Positions 15,800-24,961 of a stretch of DNA of 64,000 nucleotides are shown here, piece after piece. This stretch comes from Desulfurellaceae bacterium bin18 (lineage in GTDB: Bacteria; Desulfobacterota; Binatia; Bin18). Location: positions 1 through 64,000 of the forward strand of contig MPMI01000023.1 of NCBI GenBank assembly GCA_002238415.1, given 5' to 3'. Numbering within the stretch: the stretch's first letter is position 1; each line of letters begins with the position of its first letter. The translations under genes were made by a program, and so were the position numbers. Below the pieces are notes generated by a model. The model searched no databases. It was not told the DNA's origin and saw only the letters and a list, made by a program, of their open reading frames with translations.

Positions 15800-17710
15800 A
15801 TGGAACATCCGCACGCGGCTGAAGTCGCCGTCCAGACGGTCTCGTACCTGCGCTATATTGTACTCTTTCCCCTGCTCGGAGTGGTGTTCAACCTCTTCTT
15901 GGGGCCGCGCTATGGCCGACAGGTCGTGAACTGGGTTTCGCCGGGTATGGTCTTCCTGGCTTTTTGTTTTGCGTTTGCGGCCTTTGTCCAACTGCCGGAC
16001 GGCGGCGCCCTGGTCGATAGTGTCTACCCCTGGATTTACTCAGGCACCCTACAGGTTGATATTGCGCTGCGGGTCGATCCCTTGTCCGGCACCATGATCA
16101 TGGTCATCACCGGTGTCGGTTTTCTCATCCACGTCTATTCCGTCGGCTATATGGCCCACGACGAGGATGTGGTGCGCTATTTTGCCTATCTCAACCTCTT
16201 CACCACCGCCATGCTGCTGCTGGTGCTGGGCGATAACATCCTGCTGCTCTTCGTCGGCTGGGAAGGCGTTGGGCTGTGTTCCTATTTGCTCATCGGCTTC
16301 TGGTATACCGACGACGAAAAGGCCAGTGCCGGGAAAAAGGCGTTTATCGTCAATCGGATCGGTGATGCCGGTTTTCTGCTGGGCCTGTTTCTGTTGTTCT
16401 GGAGCCTGGGCGCCCACGGCGTCTGGACGCTGTCGTTCAGCGAAATCGCGGCGCACGCCTCGGTGCTGCCGGTGACGACGGTCACGCTGATCTGCCTGCT
16501 CTTCTTTGTCGGTGCGGCCGGCAAGTCTGCCCAAATTCCGCTCTATGTCTGGCTGCCGGATGCCATGGCCGGCCCCACCCCGGTGAGCGCGCTCATTCAC
16601 GCCGCGACTATGGTGACGGCCGGCATCTATCTGATCGCACGGATGCATTTCCTGTATTCTCTGTCCCACACCGCACTAGCCGTTGTGGCCGTGGTCGGAG
16701 CCGTCACTGCCTTGTTTGCCGCCACGATCGCCCTGGTACAGACTGATATTAAAAAGGTCCTGGCCTACTCAACAGTCAGTCAGTTGGGCTATATGTTTCT
16801 GGGGCTGGGGGTGGGCGCGTATGCGGCTGGCGTGTTCCATGTCATGACCCACGCCTTCTTCAAAGCCCTGCTTTTTCTTGGTGCCGGCAGTGTCATCCAC
16901 GGCATGAGTGAAGAGCAGGACATCCGTAAGATGGGCGGGCTGAAAAGTAAGATGCCGACCACCTACGGGACGTTTGCCGTCGGCTGTCTGGCCATTGCCG
17001 GGTTTCCGTTCCTATCCGGTTTTTTCAGTAAAGACCTCATCCTGGAACACGCCTTTGGGAGTCCGCACGGCTCTCCTCTGCTGTGGCTGATTGGTACCCT
17101 AGGGGCGGGCTTGACCGCCTTCTATATGTTTCGGTTACTCTTTGTCACGTTTTGGGGAGAAAACCGTTCCGACCCCGAGGTCGCCCGGCATATTCATGAA
17201 TCGCCCCAGGTCATGACCGTGCCCCTGGTGGTGCTTGCCATCCTGTCTTTAATCGGCGGCTATTTTACCCTGCCCGAACTGCTCAGCCCGCTCTACGGCC
17301 ATGAGCATCCGCATGTGTCGCTCCTGGTGAAATATCTGCCGACCCTACTTGGGCTGGGAGGTATCGGGCTGGCGTATCGGCTGTATGTGCAAGACCCCCC
17401 TTTTGTCCCTGGTAGAGGAGGGGCCGACCGCCTCAGCCGGCAATTCTCCGGCCTGCACCAGTTGTTGCTGAATAAATACTATGTTGATGAGTTGTACGAA
17501 GCGGCGATTGTCCGGCCTCTGCTGGCCGCTTCGGACTGGCTGTGGAAGGTGTGGGATACGGTCGTTATTGACGGCCTGGTCAACGGCACGGCCCAGGTGA
17601 TTCAGGCCAACGGCTCGGTCTTGCGTTTCTGGCAAACCGGTAATGTCCAGACCTATGCTCTGTCGTTCTGTTGCGGAGCGATCGTTATTCTGGGGTATTA
17701 TCTGTGGTAA
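15800..17710 (+). CDS. nuoL: NADH-quinone oxidoreductase subunit L
   Basis: 636 residues, many membrane helices, antiporter-like. Key segments: FVGWEGVGLCSYLLIGFW with the conserved Glu, GKSAQIPLYVWLPDAMAGPT, LIHAATMVTAGIYLI, and the DIKKVLAYSTVSQLGYM stretch. A frame from 15725 would add 25 residues translated from repeat C, so the ATG at 15800 (MEHPHAAEV) is chosen. It is the distal proton pump of the membrane arm. nuoM overlaps its stop by seven bases. Confidence 0.95.
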   Translation: MEHPHAAEVAVQTVSYLRYIVLFPLLGVVFNLFLGPRYGRQVVNWVSPGMVFLAFCFAFAAFVQLPDGGALVDSVYPWIYSGTLQVDIALRVDPLSGTMIMVITGVGFLIHVYSVGYMAHDEDVVRYFAYLNLFTTAMLLLVLGDNILLLFVGWEGVGLCSYLLIGFWYTDDEKASAGKKAFIVNRIGDAGFLLGLFLLFWSLGAHGVWTLSFSEIAAHASVLPVTTVTLICLLFFVGAAGKSAQIPLYVWLPDAMAGPTPVSALIHAATMVTAGIYLIARMHFLYSLSHTALAVVAVVGAVTALFAATIALVQTDIKKVLAYSTVSQLGYMFLGLGVGAYAAGVFHVMTHAFFKALLFLGAGSVIHGMSEEQDIRKMGGLKSKMPTTYGTFAVGCLAIAGFPFLSGFFSKDLILEHAFGSPHGSPLLWLIGTLGAGLTAFYMFRLLFVTFWGENRSDPEVARHIHESPQVMTVPLVVLAILSLIGGYFTLPELLSPLYGHEHPHVSLLVKYLPTLLGLGGIGLAYRLYVQDPPFVPGRGGADRLSRQFSGLHQLLLNKYYVDELYEAAIVRPLLAASDWLWKVWDTVVIDGLVNGTAQVIQANGSVLRFWQTGNVQTYALSFCCGAIVILGYYLW

Positions 17711-19290
17711 GCCTCATTGTTTTCATTCCGCTGCTGACGGCGTTCTTCCTGTTGGCCCTCAACAAGAATGCGGTGGAGTTGGTCCGTCGAACCGCCTTTG
17801 GCGCGTCGCTGCTCACGTTCTTCATCTCGCTCGGCCTGTTCACCGGCTTTGATAGTGAGACCGCCGCGTTTCAATTCGTTGAGCGCTATGCCTGGATTAG
17901 CGAATTCGGGATCGAATACTATGTTGGTGTCGATGGCATCAGCCTGTTTCTTGTTCTGCTGACGACGTTTCTTTCGCCGCTGGTGATTCTGTCCACCTGG
18001 AGCAGCGTTGAACATCGGGTCAGGGAGTATCTCTTTTTCTTTCTCATCCTGGAAACCGGCATGATCGGGACCTTTGTCGCGGTTGATGTCTTTCTCTTCT
18101 ATGTCTTTTGGGAAGTCATGCTGATTCCCATGTACTTCCTGATTGGCGTCTGGGGTGGCGAACGGCGCATTTACGCCGCGCTCAAATTCCTGCTCTACAC
18201 CATGGTCGGCAGTCTCTTGATGCTGGTGGCCATCCTGTATCTCGCCTATCTGCATAATACTCAACACGGTACGCTCACTTTTGACCTGCTGCGTCTGTAT
18301 ACCCTTGAGATTCCGGTCAGCGCCCAAATGTGGTTGTTCGCCGCATTTGCGCTCTCCTTTGCCATCAAGGTTCCCCTCTTCCCCTTTCATACCTGGCTGC
18401 CGGACGCGCACGTCGAAGCCCCGACCGGGGGGTCCGTCATCCTGGCCGGCGTGCTCCTCAAAATGGGCACCTATGGCTTTCTGCGTTTTGCCTTGCCGCT
18501 CTTTCCTGATGCCGCCCATGCCGCGGTGCCGCTGATTATGGCGCTCTCAGTGGTTGGTATCGTGTATGGAGCGCTGGTGGCTCTGGTGCAGCCGGATATG
18601 AAAAAGTTGGTCGCCTACTCGTCCGTCAGCCACCTCGGCTTTGTCATGCTGGGGTTGTTTGCGTTCAATATACAGGGGATCGAAGGCGCGCTGTATCAGA
18701 TGCTCGGCCATGGCCTGTCAACCGGTGCCCTCTTCCTGTTGGTCGGCGTGATATATGAACGCCGCCATACGCGGCTTATCAGCGAGTATGGCGGCTTATG
18801 GAAACAACTGCCGCTCTTTGCCTCGGTCTTTCTGATTACCATGCTGTCTTCGATAGGCCTGCCGGGCTTGAACGGATTTGTTGGGGAGTTCCTCATCCTC
18901 TTGGGGACCTTTCAGGCGAATACGCTGGTCGGTGCGATAGCGGTTTCCGGCGTTGTTCTGGGTGCCGTCTATATGCTGCGTCTGTATCAGCGGGTTGTTT
19001 TCGGACCGCTGACGCAGCCGGAGAACGCCAAGCTGACCGACCTGTCCCGCCGCGAGCTAGCCATATTCGTTCCGTTGATCGCCCTGATGTTGCTGATGGG
19101 TCTCTACCCCAAGCCCTTCCTCAGCCGGATGGAAAAGTCGGTGGAAGCCACCTTGGCGCGGATTCATCAAACCGCCGATAATAAGTCGGTGGAGTCAGTT
19201 GAGTCCATTGGGTCAGTTGAGTCATTGGGTCGGTTGAGTCTTGACCCAACGGACCCCAAAGACCCAATAGACCTAAAAGGGGCGAGTTGA
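17704..19290 (+). CDS. nuoM: NADH-quinone oxidoreductase subunit M, with repeat-derived tail
   Basis: 528 residues; antiporter-like membrane subunit. The GTG at 17704 overlaps the nuoL stop and gives VSLIVFIPLLTAFFL, the usual start of NuoM. Conserved: FYVFWEVMLIPMYFLIGVWG with the essential Glu, FPFHTWLPDAHVEAPT and MKKLVAYSSVSHLGFVM. The last 34 residues, beginning around SVESVESIGS, are translated from repeat B4 and extend past the normal C-terminus; the gene ends just before the nuoN start. Confidence 0.95.
   Translation: MVSLIVFIPLLTAFFLLALNKNAVELVRRTAFGASLLTFFISLGLFTGFDSETAAFQFVERYAWISEFGIEYYVGVDGISLFLVLLTTFLSPLVILSTWSSVEHRVREYLFFFLILETGMIGTFVAVDVFLFYVFWEVMLIPMYFLIGVWGGERRIYAALKFLLYTMVGSLLMLVAILYLAYLHNTQHGTLTFDLLRLYTLEIPVSAQMWLFAAFALSFAIKVPLFPFHTWLPDAHVEAPTGGSVILAGVLLKMGTYGFLRFALPLFPDAAHAAVPLIMALSVVGIVYGALVALVQPDMKKLVAYSSVSHLGFVMLGLFAFNIQGIEGALYQMLGHGLSTGALFLLVGVIYERRHTRLISEYGGLWKQLPLFASVFLITMLSSIGLPGLNGFVGEFLILLGTFQANTLVGAIAVSGVVLGAVYMLRLYQRVVFGPLTQPENAKLTDLSRRELAIFVPLIALMLLMGLYPKPFLSRMEKSVEATLARIHQTADNKSVESVESIGSVESLGRLSLDPTDPKDPIDLKGAS
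19187..19274. repeat. Family B palindrome, copy B4, at the 3' end of nuoM
   Basis: 9-bp units TCAGTTGAG / TCCATTGGG face GACCCAACG / GACCCCAAA / GACCCAATA units. In frame inside nuoM, adding a tail of S-V-E and D-P-x residues before the stop. Confidence 0.82.
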
Positions 19291-19292
19291 GT

Positions 19293-20744
19293 ATGGATAT
19301 AACACTCCCCGCCGTTAATTGGCTCTCGGTCCTGCCGACCCTGCTCCTGTCCGCGACCGGTATGCTGGCCCTGTTCTGGGACATCTGGATCAAAGACGAT
19401 GAGCGTTCTTTGCTCGGCTGGCTGAGCCTGACGGGTATTGTTGTCACGGCGCTGTGCTCCTGGTTGTTGTGGGGCCATAACGATGTTGAGTCGTTTAGCG
19501 GCATGTTCGCCCTCGATGCGTATGCCCTGTTCTTTAATCTTGTCTTTTGTCTGGTCGCGGGTCTGACGGTGTTGATGTCTCTGAGCTATCTCGAAACCGC
19601 AGAGATTCGGCACGGAGAGTATTACGCACTCATTCTCTTTGCCACGGTCGGTATGACGGTCATGGCTGCTGCCACCGACCTCATTCTGATCTTTCTGGGT
19701 CTGGAAACCATGTCGATTGCCGTATACGTCTTGGCCGGGATCTGGCGGCAACATCTCACCTCGCATGAAGCGGCGCTCAAATATTTTCTCCTCGGGGCGT
19801 TTGCGAGCGGATTCTTGCTGTATGGCATTGCCCTGATTTATGGGGCGACGGGCAGCGTGCAGCTCGGACCTATTGCCGAACACGTCGGTACCCAGGGCTC
19901 TTCGCCCTTGCTGTTGATTGGTATGGGCCTCTTGATCGTCGGCTTTGGATTTAAGGTGGCCGCCGTCCCGTTCCACGTCTGGACCCCGGATGTGTATCAG
20001 GGCTCACCGACAACCGTCACCGCTTTTATGGCGGTAGGGGTCAAGGCCGCCGCCTTTGCCGCATTTGCCCGGATATTCCTGCACACCTTGGGCGCGGTCC
20101 ATGCGGATTGGCAGGGTATTCTGTGGGTCGTAGCCGCCCTTACCATGACGGTGGGAAATATCACTGCGCTTGTTCAGCACAACATCAAACGCATGCTGGC
20201 CTATTCAAGTATTGCCCATGCCGGCTATCTCCTGGTCGCCATGGTGGCCGGTAAGGACTTGGGCGGCGCGGCGCTGCTGTACTACCTGGTGGCCTATGGG
20301 CTGATGAATCTGGGCGCGTTCGGAGTGATGGTCGCTGTTGGGCGCAGGGGTGAGCCGCATGAAGAGCTTGACGATTATGCCGGCCTCGGGTTTCGTTATC
20401 CGGCCCTGGGGATGGCCATGACCGTGTTCATGCTGTCTCTTACGGGTGTTCCGCCGCTGGTCGGGTTCACCGGCAAGTTCTATATTTTCAGCGCCGCGGT
20501 GCAGGCCGGCTATATCTGGCTCGCGGTGATCGGCGTGCTGAACAGCGTGGTATCCGCCTATTACTATATTCGCGTCGTCGTCAATATGTATATGCGTGAG
20601 GGCGAGGCTATTGTCGAATTACCCTCCCTCCGTTCTGCATTAGGGGTGGCCATCCTGATAGCCGCCATCGGCACAGTGCTGATGGGTGTCTTCCCGTCCG
20701 CGTCCATGTCTTTGGCCGGAGCGTCGTTTTTGTCGTTAGGATGA
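19293..20744 (+). CDS. nuoN: NADH-quinone oxidoreductase subunit N
   Basis: 483 residues, third antiporter-like subunit. It has the LGLETMSIAVYVLAG glutamate helix, AVPFHVWTPDVYQGSPT and IKRMLAYSSIAHAGYLL. Start ATG at 19293 follows AAAAGGGG. Last gene of the complex I set; cobS follows after 73 bases. Confidence 0.96.
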   Translation: MDITLPAVNWLSVLPTLLLSATGMLALFWDIWIKDDERSLLGWLSLTGIVVTALCSWLLWGHNDVESFSGMFALDAYALFFNLVFCLVAGLTVLMSLSYLETAEIRHGEYYALILFATVGMTVMAAATDLILIFLGLETMSIAVYVLAGIWRQHLTSHEAALKYFLLGAFASGFLLYGIALIYGATGSVQLGPIAEHVGTQGSSPLLLIGMGLLIVGFGFKVAAVPFHVWTPDVYQGSPTTVTAFMAVGVKAAAFAAFARIFLHTLGAVHADWQGILWVVAALTMTVGNITALVQHNIKRMLAYSSIAHAGYLLVAMVAGKDLGGAALLYYLVAYGLMNLGAFGVMVAVGRRGEPHEELDDYAGLGFRYPALGMAMTVFMLSLTGVPPLVGFTGKFYIFSAAVQAGYIWLAVIGVLNSVVSAYYYIRVVVNMYMREGEAIVELPSLRSALGVAILIAAIGTVLMGVFPSASMSLAGASFLSLG

Positions 20745-20817
20745 GGCTAGCCGCATCCGTATCCGCTTTGCAGGCTTGCGGTGACTCTGGCCGTTTGCGC
20801 GCCGGCGGGGAAGAGGT

Positions 20818-21579
20818 ATGCGAGCCAGGATGCTGACCGACTTCCTGACGGCTTTACACTTTCTCACCATCATCCGGACGAAAAGAGAACTATCTTTTGA
20901 TGCAACGGCTTGTCGGCGGTCCGCAGTCTTTTTCCCGCTGATTGGGCTTCTCATCGGTGGACTGGTCTGGGGGGTAGACTACTTGCTCCGGCCCGTACTC
21001 CCAACGACATTACTGAGCATCCTTCTCGTTGGGTTGCTGGCCGTGGTGAGTCGAGGAGTTCATCTTGATGGGGTGGTGAAGAGCGCAGATGCGCTGTTTG
21101 GCGGTTCGGACCCAGCGCGGAGAACATCTGCGCGTGGACTGCTTGGCGTCCTGGCCCTTTTTGTTATCCTGGTATGCAAAGTCCGCGCCTTGGATCTGTT
21201 GCTCGGCGGCTATCGAGACATCGCTCTCCTGCTCGGACCTATGCTGGGTCGGTGGGCGTGCGTGGTGATGGCCTATAGCTCCCGTCCTGCTCGGGACGAG
21301 GGGCCAGGCACGACATTTGTGCATGGTGTCCAGTTCAATGAGTTTGCCCTCGCCAGCCTCATCGCTCTGGGGGTCTTGTTCACGCTGATTGAAATTGCTG
21401 GGATTGCGCTGGTTCTGCCCCTGGGCGGACTGATTATCGGCTTTACGCTATTCTGCAATCGTCGCCTGGGCGGCGTCGCCGGAGACCACTGGGGGGCGAT
21501 GGCGGAACTCGTCGAGACCGCCGCCTTCTGCCTCTTCGTCCTCCTCGCCAGAGGGGGGACGACCGCTGCCCCAGTGTAG
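20818..21579 (+). CDS. cobS: Adenosylcobinamide-GDP ribazoletransferase
   Basis: 253 residues, hydrophobic throughout as in CobS. Signatures: FLTALHFLTI at the N-terminus, RGVHLDGVVKSADALFGG, and near the end RRLGGVAGDHWGAMAEL. The membrane enzyme joins adenosylcobinamide-GDP and alpha-ribazole in the last steps of B12 synthesis. The ATG at 20818 has GAAGAGG upstream. No other cobalamin gene lies nearby and no cobalamin riboswitch was seen. Confidence 0.85.
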   Translation: MRARMLTDFLTALHFLTIIRTKRELSFDATACRRSAVFFPLIGLLIGGLVWGVDYLLRPVLPTTLLSILLVGLLAVVSRGVHLDGVVKSADALFGGSDPARRTSARGLLGVLALFVILVCKVRALDLLLGGYRDIALLLGPMLGRWACVVMAYSSRPARDEGPGTTFVHGVQFNEFALASLIALGVLFTLIEIAGIALVLPLGGLIIGFTLFCNRRLGGVAGDHWGAMAELVETAAFCLFVLLARGGTTAAPV

Positions 21580-21602
21580 ATAACCGGGGCGATGATGGGG
21601 GC

Positions 21603-21631
21603 GGGGAAAGCCTCAACGCGACGCTTTCCCC
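21603..21631. terminator. Hairpin between convergent cobS and the 123-residue gene
   Basis: A perfect 9-bp stem GGGGAAAGC/GCTTTCCCC with an 11-base loop lies in the short convergent gap. No strong T-run on either side, so activity is uncertain. Confidence 0.45.
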
Positions 21632-21659
21632 ATCCGTTTATTGTCAGACTAGGGGGAGA

Positions 21660-22031
21660 TCAGATGTCGGCGCGGACCGGAATCTCCGCGCTGAGAGCGA
21701 CATCAACCAGGGCTTCGCCGCGCTGCGCATAGCGGAGCGTTTGCTCCTCTTTCCACGCCTTGAGCGCTTCCCGCATCCGGCCCGGATTGATACCCAGCAC
21801 GTCACAAATATTTTCAAAAGAGAAGAACCAGAGTCCATCGGTGGAAACAATCCACTCCTCGGCTTCCTGAAAGAGTCGCCGCTCGTGGGGTTTTTTTGCT
21901 AACAGATAGGTCTGGAAACAATGCACTGCATCCTCTAGCATAGCGAGCAGGAGTCGTTTTTCACCCTGCAAGGGTTTACGCCCGAGCAAGGTAAAGTATT
22001 GCTCCGGCAAGAGGGTGTCTGGTTCAAACAT
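21660..22031 (-). CDS. Conserved small protein, possible DNA-binding helical domain
   Basis: 123 residues. The start ATG at 22031 has GGAGGAGAGG upstream; an earlier in-frame codon is weaker. An N-terminal part (LPEQYFTLLG, EKRLLLAMLEDAVHCFQTYL) is followed by SFENICDVLGINPGRMREAL, which resembles a helix-turn-helix. Similar small proteins are met in delta-proteobacteria-like genomes, but I cannot name the family. It diverges from the LysR gene over a 117-base AT-rich spacer. Confidence 0.6.
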   Translation of the reverse strand: MFEPDTLLPEQYFTLLGRKPLQGEKRLLLAMLEDAVHCFQTYLLAKKPHERRLFQEAEEWIVSTDGLWFFSFENICDVLGINPGRMREALKAWKEEQTLRYAQRGEALVDVALSAEIPVRADI

Positions 22032-22148
22032 AGAGCCTCTCCTCCACAAAAAATTGATGGGTAATGGGGGTCGCGTGTGAAGGTGGAAAAATAGCGAAAA
22101 TTCATCTATAAGTAAAGTGAAAAAATCTTCTTTCCATTATTAGTAATC
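22032..22148. promoter_or_regulatory. AT-rich divergent promoter region of the LysR gene
   Basis: 117 bases between divergent genes, clearly AT-rich compared with the surroundings. It includes AAAGTGAAAAAATC facing TTCTTT and the ATTATTAGTAAT near-palindrome next to the LysR start. LysR proteins usually autoregulate at such spacers. Confidence 0.4.
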
Positions 22149-23078
22149 ATGCATATTGAAACACTGAAGGTCTTTTGTGATCTGGCTGAGACAGGCAGCT
22201 TTTCGCTTGCCTCCTCAAAAAATTTCATTACCCAATCTGCGGTCAGTCAGCAGATTCGCGGTCTGGAGGAACGCTACGGCCGAGAGCTGGTGGAACGCTC
22301 GAAGGGAAATGTGCGCCTGACACAGGCCGGCCAGGTCTTGTATGACGCTGGCAAGGAGATTGTGCAGAAGTATCGTGAAATCGAAGACGGTATCCAGACC
22401 CTTTCACACTCGGTTGCGGGCACGGTTCGGGTTGCCACGGTGTATAGTGTCGGGCTCTATGAGCTCTCTTCGCCACTCAAGCGCTATCTGCAGACCTTTC
22501 CCGATGTCAATATCCACCTGGAGTATACTCGCGTCAACAAAATCTACGAAGATGTCAGCCGCGGCGATATCGATCTGGGTATTGTCGCCTACCCGAGTAA
22601 GCGACCCCAGATTCGACTCACCCCGTTCCGGGAGGACCGGTTGGTCTTGATCTGCGCTCCGCAACATCGATTTGCCTCACTCCGGCGTCTCAATATCAAG
22701 AAGCTCGACGGCGAGAATTTTATCGGTTTTGAGCGCGATATTCCGACGCGTCGAGCGCTTGATCGTCTCTTCCGACGGCATGGGGTCAAGGTCCAATACA
22801 TGATGGAAATGGATAATGTTGAAACGATCAAACGCGCAGTCGAAATAGGCGCGGGGATCGCTATTGTCCCCGAGCCTTCCGTTTCTCTTGAGGTCAATAA
22901 TGAGACCCTCAAGGTTGTCCATTTTTCCGGCGAAGTCCTGATGCGCCCGCTTGGCCTTATTTCCAAGCGGGGGCGCCGTTTTACCCAGGCGACACAAAAG
23001 TTTATCGATTTCCTCAAAGACAAACCTGCCCAGCAGTCTTCAGAGTCCTCGGACCAGGTTCTCCAGGCCATTGCATAA
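22149..23078 (+). CDS. LysR-family transcriptional regulator
   Basis: 309 residues. N-terminal winged helix-turn-helix (LKVFCDLAETGSFSLAS, then TQSAVSQQIRGLEE) and a substrate-binding domain beginning near residue 90 (GTVRVATVYSVGLYEL). The effector region contains DNVETIKRAVEIGAGIAIVP, the common LysR dimer/effector motif. The regulated gene is unknown; the divergent 123-residue gene is the only close candidate. Confidence 0.9.
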   Translation: MHIETLKVFCDLAETGSFSLASSKNFITQSAVSQQIRGLEERYGRELVERSKGNVRLTQAGQVLYDAGKEIVQKYREIEDGIQTLSHSVAGTVRVATVYSVGLYELSSPLKRYLQTFPDVNIHLEYTRVNKIYEDVSRGDIDLGIVAYPSKRPQIRLTPFREDRLVLICAPQHRFASLRRLNIKKLDGENFIGFERDIPTRRALDRLFRRHGVKVQYMMEMDNVETIKRAVEIGAGIAIVPEPSVSLEVNNETLKVVHFSGEVLMRPLGLISKRGRRFTQATQKFIDFLKDKPAQQSSESSDQVLQAIA

Positions 23079-23171
23079 GAGGCCGGGCGATGGGCGAGAT
23101 GCCCGCCCCGTTCTTCTCCTGAGGTTGAGAGCTATTCCCGGAGATGTCCCAGACTCGGAGACGCGCGGAAA

Positions 23172-24908
23172 TCACGCTCCGGGTGACCCGACCCGTGCTG
23201 ACGCATCCTTCAGGTACTCGGAGAATTCATAGATTCCATACGCCTCCTGCCCTTGCCACACGGTTCGGGACAGCCCAAAGGTGACCGCCAGGGCCGGCCC
23301 GTCATGCGTGTGGCGCACGATGGGAATAGCCGTCAGGGTTTCTCCCTGGCACGCAAGCGACAGCGGGGCAGAGGAGGAGAAGGAGACAGAGAACCGTGTG
23401 GGGCGGCCGTGCTCAAAGGCGTATTCGAGCTCCCAGTCTCCGGGGTCCAGCGGTTGTGGGTTGCCGTGCTGATAGACAATGCCGGAAGAATGGGGTCCTT
23501 CGGGAGTTTCGGAGCGGGCCAGAAAAATACCCAGATCAGCCCCAAAGGGTAATGACAGCAAGCGGCGCGGCAGGAGACGGTCGGTTTCGTCAGGTCTGAG
23601 CACGTCAACAAAGCCCCAAGCGTCAACGGTATACTCTCGGTCCGGAAAAGCCACGCTGCCCTGGAGTTGACACAGCTGAATAAGAGCCGGACGGCTGGCC
23701 TTCACCGCGGGAAACAACACTTGCAGGTCCACCTCGGTCGGCTCTATCCAGGAAGCGGCCAACCCGTCTTCGAGCCGGATAAATGCCTGAGGATGGGCAA
23801 AGCGCATGAGCGTTCCCCGGTAGCTGATGGAGAGCCCTCTCGGTTGTCGCCGCCACACGCACTGTCCGATCTGCACGTGGCCCCGGTCCGGTCCGCGCCT
23901 GTCTTCACCGGTAAAGAGCACCATCTCAGTCCCGCCGAGGGAGAGGAGCAGACGGCCAGAATGGACAGATGCCTGAGGGTCAAATTCCACGCCCCCCATT
24001 ACCCCCAACCCGCTTCTCGGGTCGTGAAAGTGCAAGGCTAAGCGGGTAGGCTCACGCTCCCAGGTCTCAGGCAGCAAAGAATCGTACGGCGTTGCGTCCT
24101 CTGCAGGCGGAGCCTCAAGAAAAGAAAGAGCAGAAAAGTCGCGCTCCCCCTTCCGATCAGGTCCGGCGCCGTTGTGCAGAGAATTGCCTAAGGTCTGGCA
24201 AAAGACGCGAACAAAGCGCTCGCGCTCTGGTCCGGGCCAGCGTAGGCCCACACCGAGTTCCAACTGGGCGGCGTTAATTTTTCCCTGCACGGTCAGCTCG
24301 GCCAACGTTCGTATCTGCGCAGAGTCATCGTGCAGGAAGCGCGCGCTGAAGACCTGCATGAAATTATTTTTGGCGGCCGCGGCATAGCGTCGTCCAATCG
24401 CGACATCTATCTGCTGTTCCTGGGCGGCTTCACAAAAGGGGAGCATGACATCGGAAAAGAACGATACACCCAGCGTCGGTTCCCCCTTGCCCGCTCGGAC
24501 CAGTTTTCCTACACGTTGGCGGAGGCCTATCCCCACATCGCACACGGGCTGCACCACGTTCCAGCCATGAATGAAAAAGACGCGCACCGAGTCATACTGC
24601 GCCGTCAGCGCAGACAGAAGTTCAACCAGGGCGCGCAGAAACCACGGCGCCTCGTGCTTGACCTGACTCACACGGTTCAAGTCCAGCTCGTTGCGGTCAT
24701 GCGAGCGGTTGATCAGCGCATAGCTGCGGGTGTGTTCGGCTAAGTCGTGAGTGAGCTCGGCCGTATACAGATCGTTGACCTTGATACTATCGGTAATTGG
24801 GGCGTCAGCCGGGCGGCGGCCTCCGTGTGGAGCGACTAAAACGATGGGAACCTCGCCAGCGGTAAACGTCATCCACACGGGCAGGCTGGGTTCAAATGAA
24901 AACGGCAT
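23172..24908 (-). CDS. N-formylglutamate amidohydrolase-like protein with a long C-terminal extension
   Basis: 578 residues. The first 250 resemble the N-formylglutamate amidohydrolase/peptidase-like fold: VLVAPHGGRRP, D-L-Y-T-A-E-L, then a N-R-S-H-D-R-N-E-L-D-L-N-R stretch equivalent to the family metal/substrate segment. The remaining 300 residues form beta-rich sequence I do not recognise (YAFEHGRPTRFSVSFSSSAP and others). It may hydrolyse an N-acyl amino acid or a peptide, but the substrate is unknown. It converges on the LysR gene. Confidence 0.55.
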   Translation of the reverse strand: MPFSFEPSLPVWMTFTAGEVPIVLVAPHGGRRPADAPITDSIKVNDLYTAELTHDLAEHTRSYALINRSHDRNELDLNRVSQVKHEAPWFLRALVELLSALTAQYDSVRVFFIHGWNVVQPVCDVGIGLRQRVGKLVRAGKGEPTLGVSFFSDVMLPFCEAAQEQQIDVAIGRRYAAAAKNNFMQVFSARFLHDDSAQIRTLAELTVQGKINAAQLELGVGLRWPGPERERFVRVFCQTLGNSLHNGAGPDRKGERDFSALSFLEAPPAEDATPYDSLLPETWEREPTRLALHFHDPRSGLGVMGGVEFDPQASVHSGRLLLSLGGTEMVLFTGEDRRGPDRGHVQIGQCVWRRQPRGLSISYRGTLMRFAHPQAFIRLEDGLAASWIEPTEVDLQVLFPAVKASRPALIQLCQLQGSVAFPDREYTVDAWGFVDVLRPDETDRLLPRRLLSLPFGADLGIFLARSETPEGPHSSGIVYQHGNPQPLDPGDWELEYAFEHGRPTRFSVSFSSSAPLSLACQGETLTAIPIVRHTHDGPALAVTFGLSRTVWQGQEAYGIYEFSEYLKDASARVGSPGA

Positions 24909-24961
24909 GGCGTTACTATACCCGATCTATGCGGAAGACAGAACGTCTCCCACACGAGAGC

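Noticed and set aside
20745..20817. Cobalamin riboswitch before cobS
   Set aside because: The gap is only 73 bases and lacks the B12-box pattern.
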